DNA of 6,187 bases from Deltaproteobacteria bacterium. GTDB lineage: Bacteria; Desulfobacterota; Syntrophia; Syntrophales; UBA2210. The stretch is from the NCBI GenBank assembly GCA_016935935.1, contig JAFGPZ010000103.1, forward strand, positions 1 to 6,187, in the 5' to 3' direction. Below, in pieces: positions 5,682 through 6,187 of the stretch. Both the position numbers and the translations under genes were made by a program. Numbering within the stretch: the first letter of the stretch is position 1; the number at the start of each line of letters is the position of its first letter. Under the pieces are notes generated by a model that was given only the letters and a program-made list of their open reading frames with translations, was not told where the DNA came from and searched no databases.

Positions 5682-6029
5682 TCACTTGCCAATATACATC
5701 GGTTTATTTTCACTGAGACGCAACCACCCCTTGACGATGCGGTAAATGATCCATATTCCGTCAGCTATTAGCACGAACCACCCCACAATGATTATCATCG
5801 TGACCGATCCCAGAACACCCCAGAGCAATCCAAACCAGAAGGTCCTGATCTGCCATCGGAAATGACTTTCCAAAAATGTTCCGGCTACATCTTCCTTCTT
5901 TATGTAGTTAATCACGATTGCAACTATGGCTGTAATTCCAACCAAGTATGAAGCGGCATAAAGTGCGTAAATAATCGTGGTGAGCGTTTTTGCTGACTTC
6001 TCGTTTTTTGAGTTTACTGCATTTTCCAT
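5682..6029 (-). CDS. COG3671/DUF4870-like small integral membrane protein
   Basis: The 115-aa product has a polar N-terminus and three predicted membrane helices at about residues 16-42, 64-82 and 83-99. The segment between the first two contains HFRWQIRTFWFG (56-67), and VGWFVLIADGIWIIYRIVKGW (82-102) follows; both resemble the conserved pattern of the COG3671/DUF4870-like family of short membrane proteins (ES-H-R-QIRTFW, then IGW...W...R..KG). The function of this family is unknown, so no role is claimed. The ATG (6029-6027) is preceded by GGGGGAT with about six bases of spacing. The gene is followed after 10 bp by the TAG-interrupted small membrane protein, with which it probably shares a transcript, and it is convergent with alaS. 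A tRNA gene lies upstream on the same strand. Confidence 0.8.
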   Translation of the reverse strand: MENAVNSKNEKSAKTLTTIIYALYAASYLVGITAIVAIVINYIKKEDVAGTFLESHFRWQIRTFWFGLLWGVLGSVTMIIIVGWFVLIADGIWIIYRIVKGWLRLSENKPMYIGK

Positions 6030-6067
6030 TTATAATCCCCCTATTTCCAGTGTGGTAATTGAAGCCA

Positions 6068-6097
6068 CGCATATCGGATTGGCGGTGATAATATGCG
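6068..6097. repeat. Inverted repeat CGCATAT-16-ATATGCG upstream of the membrane-protein gene
   Basis: Two perfect 7-base arms (6068-6074 and 6091-6097) are separated by 16 bp. Arm centres lie 23 bp apart, about two helical turns, which suits a dimeric regulator. The repeat sits in the 129-bp gap between the tRNA and the COG3671-type gene, 39 bp before its ATG. On the minus strand the sequence TATTAT (6093-6088) inside it resembles a -10 box, though no good -35 is seen. Confidence 0.45.
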
Positions 6098-6158
6098 ACT
6101 GGTCATGAATTTATTTTTAAGGACCTGCAATATCTCTTTAACTACCTTGGACTTACTA

Positions 6159-6187
6159 TGGAGGGCGATGCGGGATTCGAACCCGCG
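6159..6187 (-). tRNA. 3' end of a tRNA gene (T arm, acceptor strand, encoded CCA)
   Basis: Read on the minus strand, the end shows C48, a perfect T stem GCGGG/CCCGC around the TTCGAAT loop, the 3' acceptor strand ATCGCCC, discriminator T and an encoded CCA. The acceptor 5' strand should be GGGCGAT, outside the window. The anticodon is also outside, so the isotype is unknown; a U73 discriminator is usual in Gly and Cys tRNAs and occurs in some Thr tRNAs. The 5' part lies to the right of the window. Confidence 0.93.

Noticed and set aside
6159..6187. The terminal T-arm as the 3' end of tmRNA
   Set aside because: The T arm resembles ssrA, but tmRNA needs A73 to be charged with alanine and this molecule has T at the discriminator; a normal tRNA fits better.

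Overview
The window looks chromosomal and bacterial. It carries a compact plus-strand housekeeping cluster, thpR - recA - recX - alaS, flanked by minus-strand genes on both sides. This gene order, the protein sequences and the fairly balanced base composition suggest a Desulfobacterota (former Deltaproteobacteria) relative, perhaps a syntrophic or sulfate-reducer-like lineage. That placement comes from recognition of the proteins and gene order, not from a search.

Layout. At the left edge (1-38, minus strand) are the first 12 codons of a gene whose product begins like a signal peptide, with a strong ribosome binding site. A stretch of about 470 bp without a convincing gene follows. It holds several inverted repeats, a weak leftward promoter candidate and a near-consensus sigma-70 promoter (TTGACA-17-TATACT) pointing right. 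The right-pointing cluster is thpR (RNA 2',3'-cyclic phosphodiesterase / 2'-5' RNA ligase family), a 208-bp spacer with a possible second promoter, recA, recX (1-bp overlap with recA) and alaS (16-bp gap after recX). recA, recX and alaS are packed as an operon: recombinase, its modulator, and alanyl-tRNA synthetase.

Right side, minus strand. A 3' tRNA end at the window edge is followed by a 115-aa three-helix membrane protein of the COG3671/DUF4870 type. Next comes a small gene, 5671 to 5489, that is not long enough to stand out as an uninterrupted frame. It has a Shine-Dalgarno overlapping the upstream stop. It encodes a 17-residue amphipathic segment, an in-frame TAG, and then 42 codons in the same frame forming a single-pass membrane segment with a basic tail. 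A stem-loop starts four bases after the TAG. This gene ends only 9 bp from the alaS stop, tail to tail.

The most interesting signals are (1) this TAG-interrupted small membrane protein with a stop-proximal hairpin, which could be a recent nonsense mutation or sequence error, or a readthrough/pyrrolysine-type codon, and (2) a dnaX-like A-AAA-AAG slippery run in alaS, whose -1 frame would end at once and give a 393-aa AlaRS lacking the editing domain. No CRISPR array, insertion sequence or phage gene was seen.
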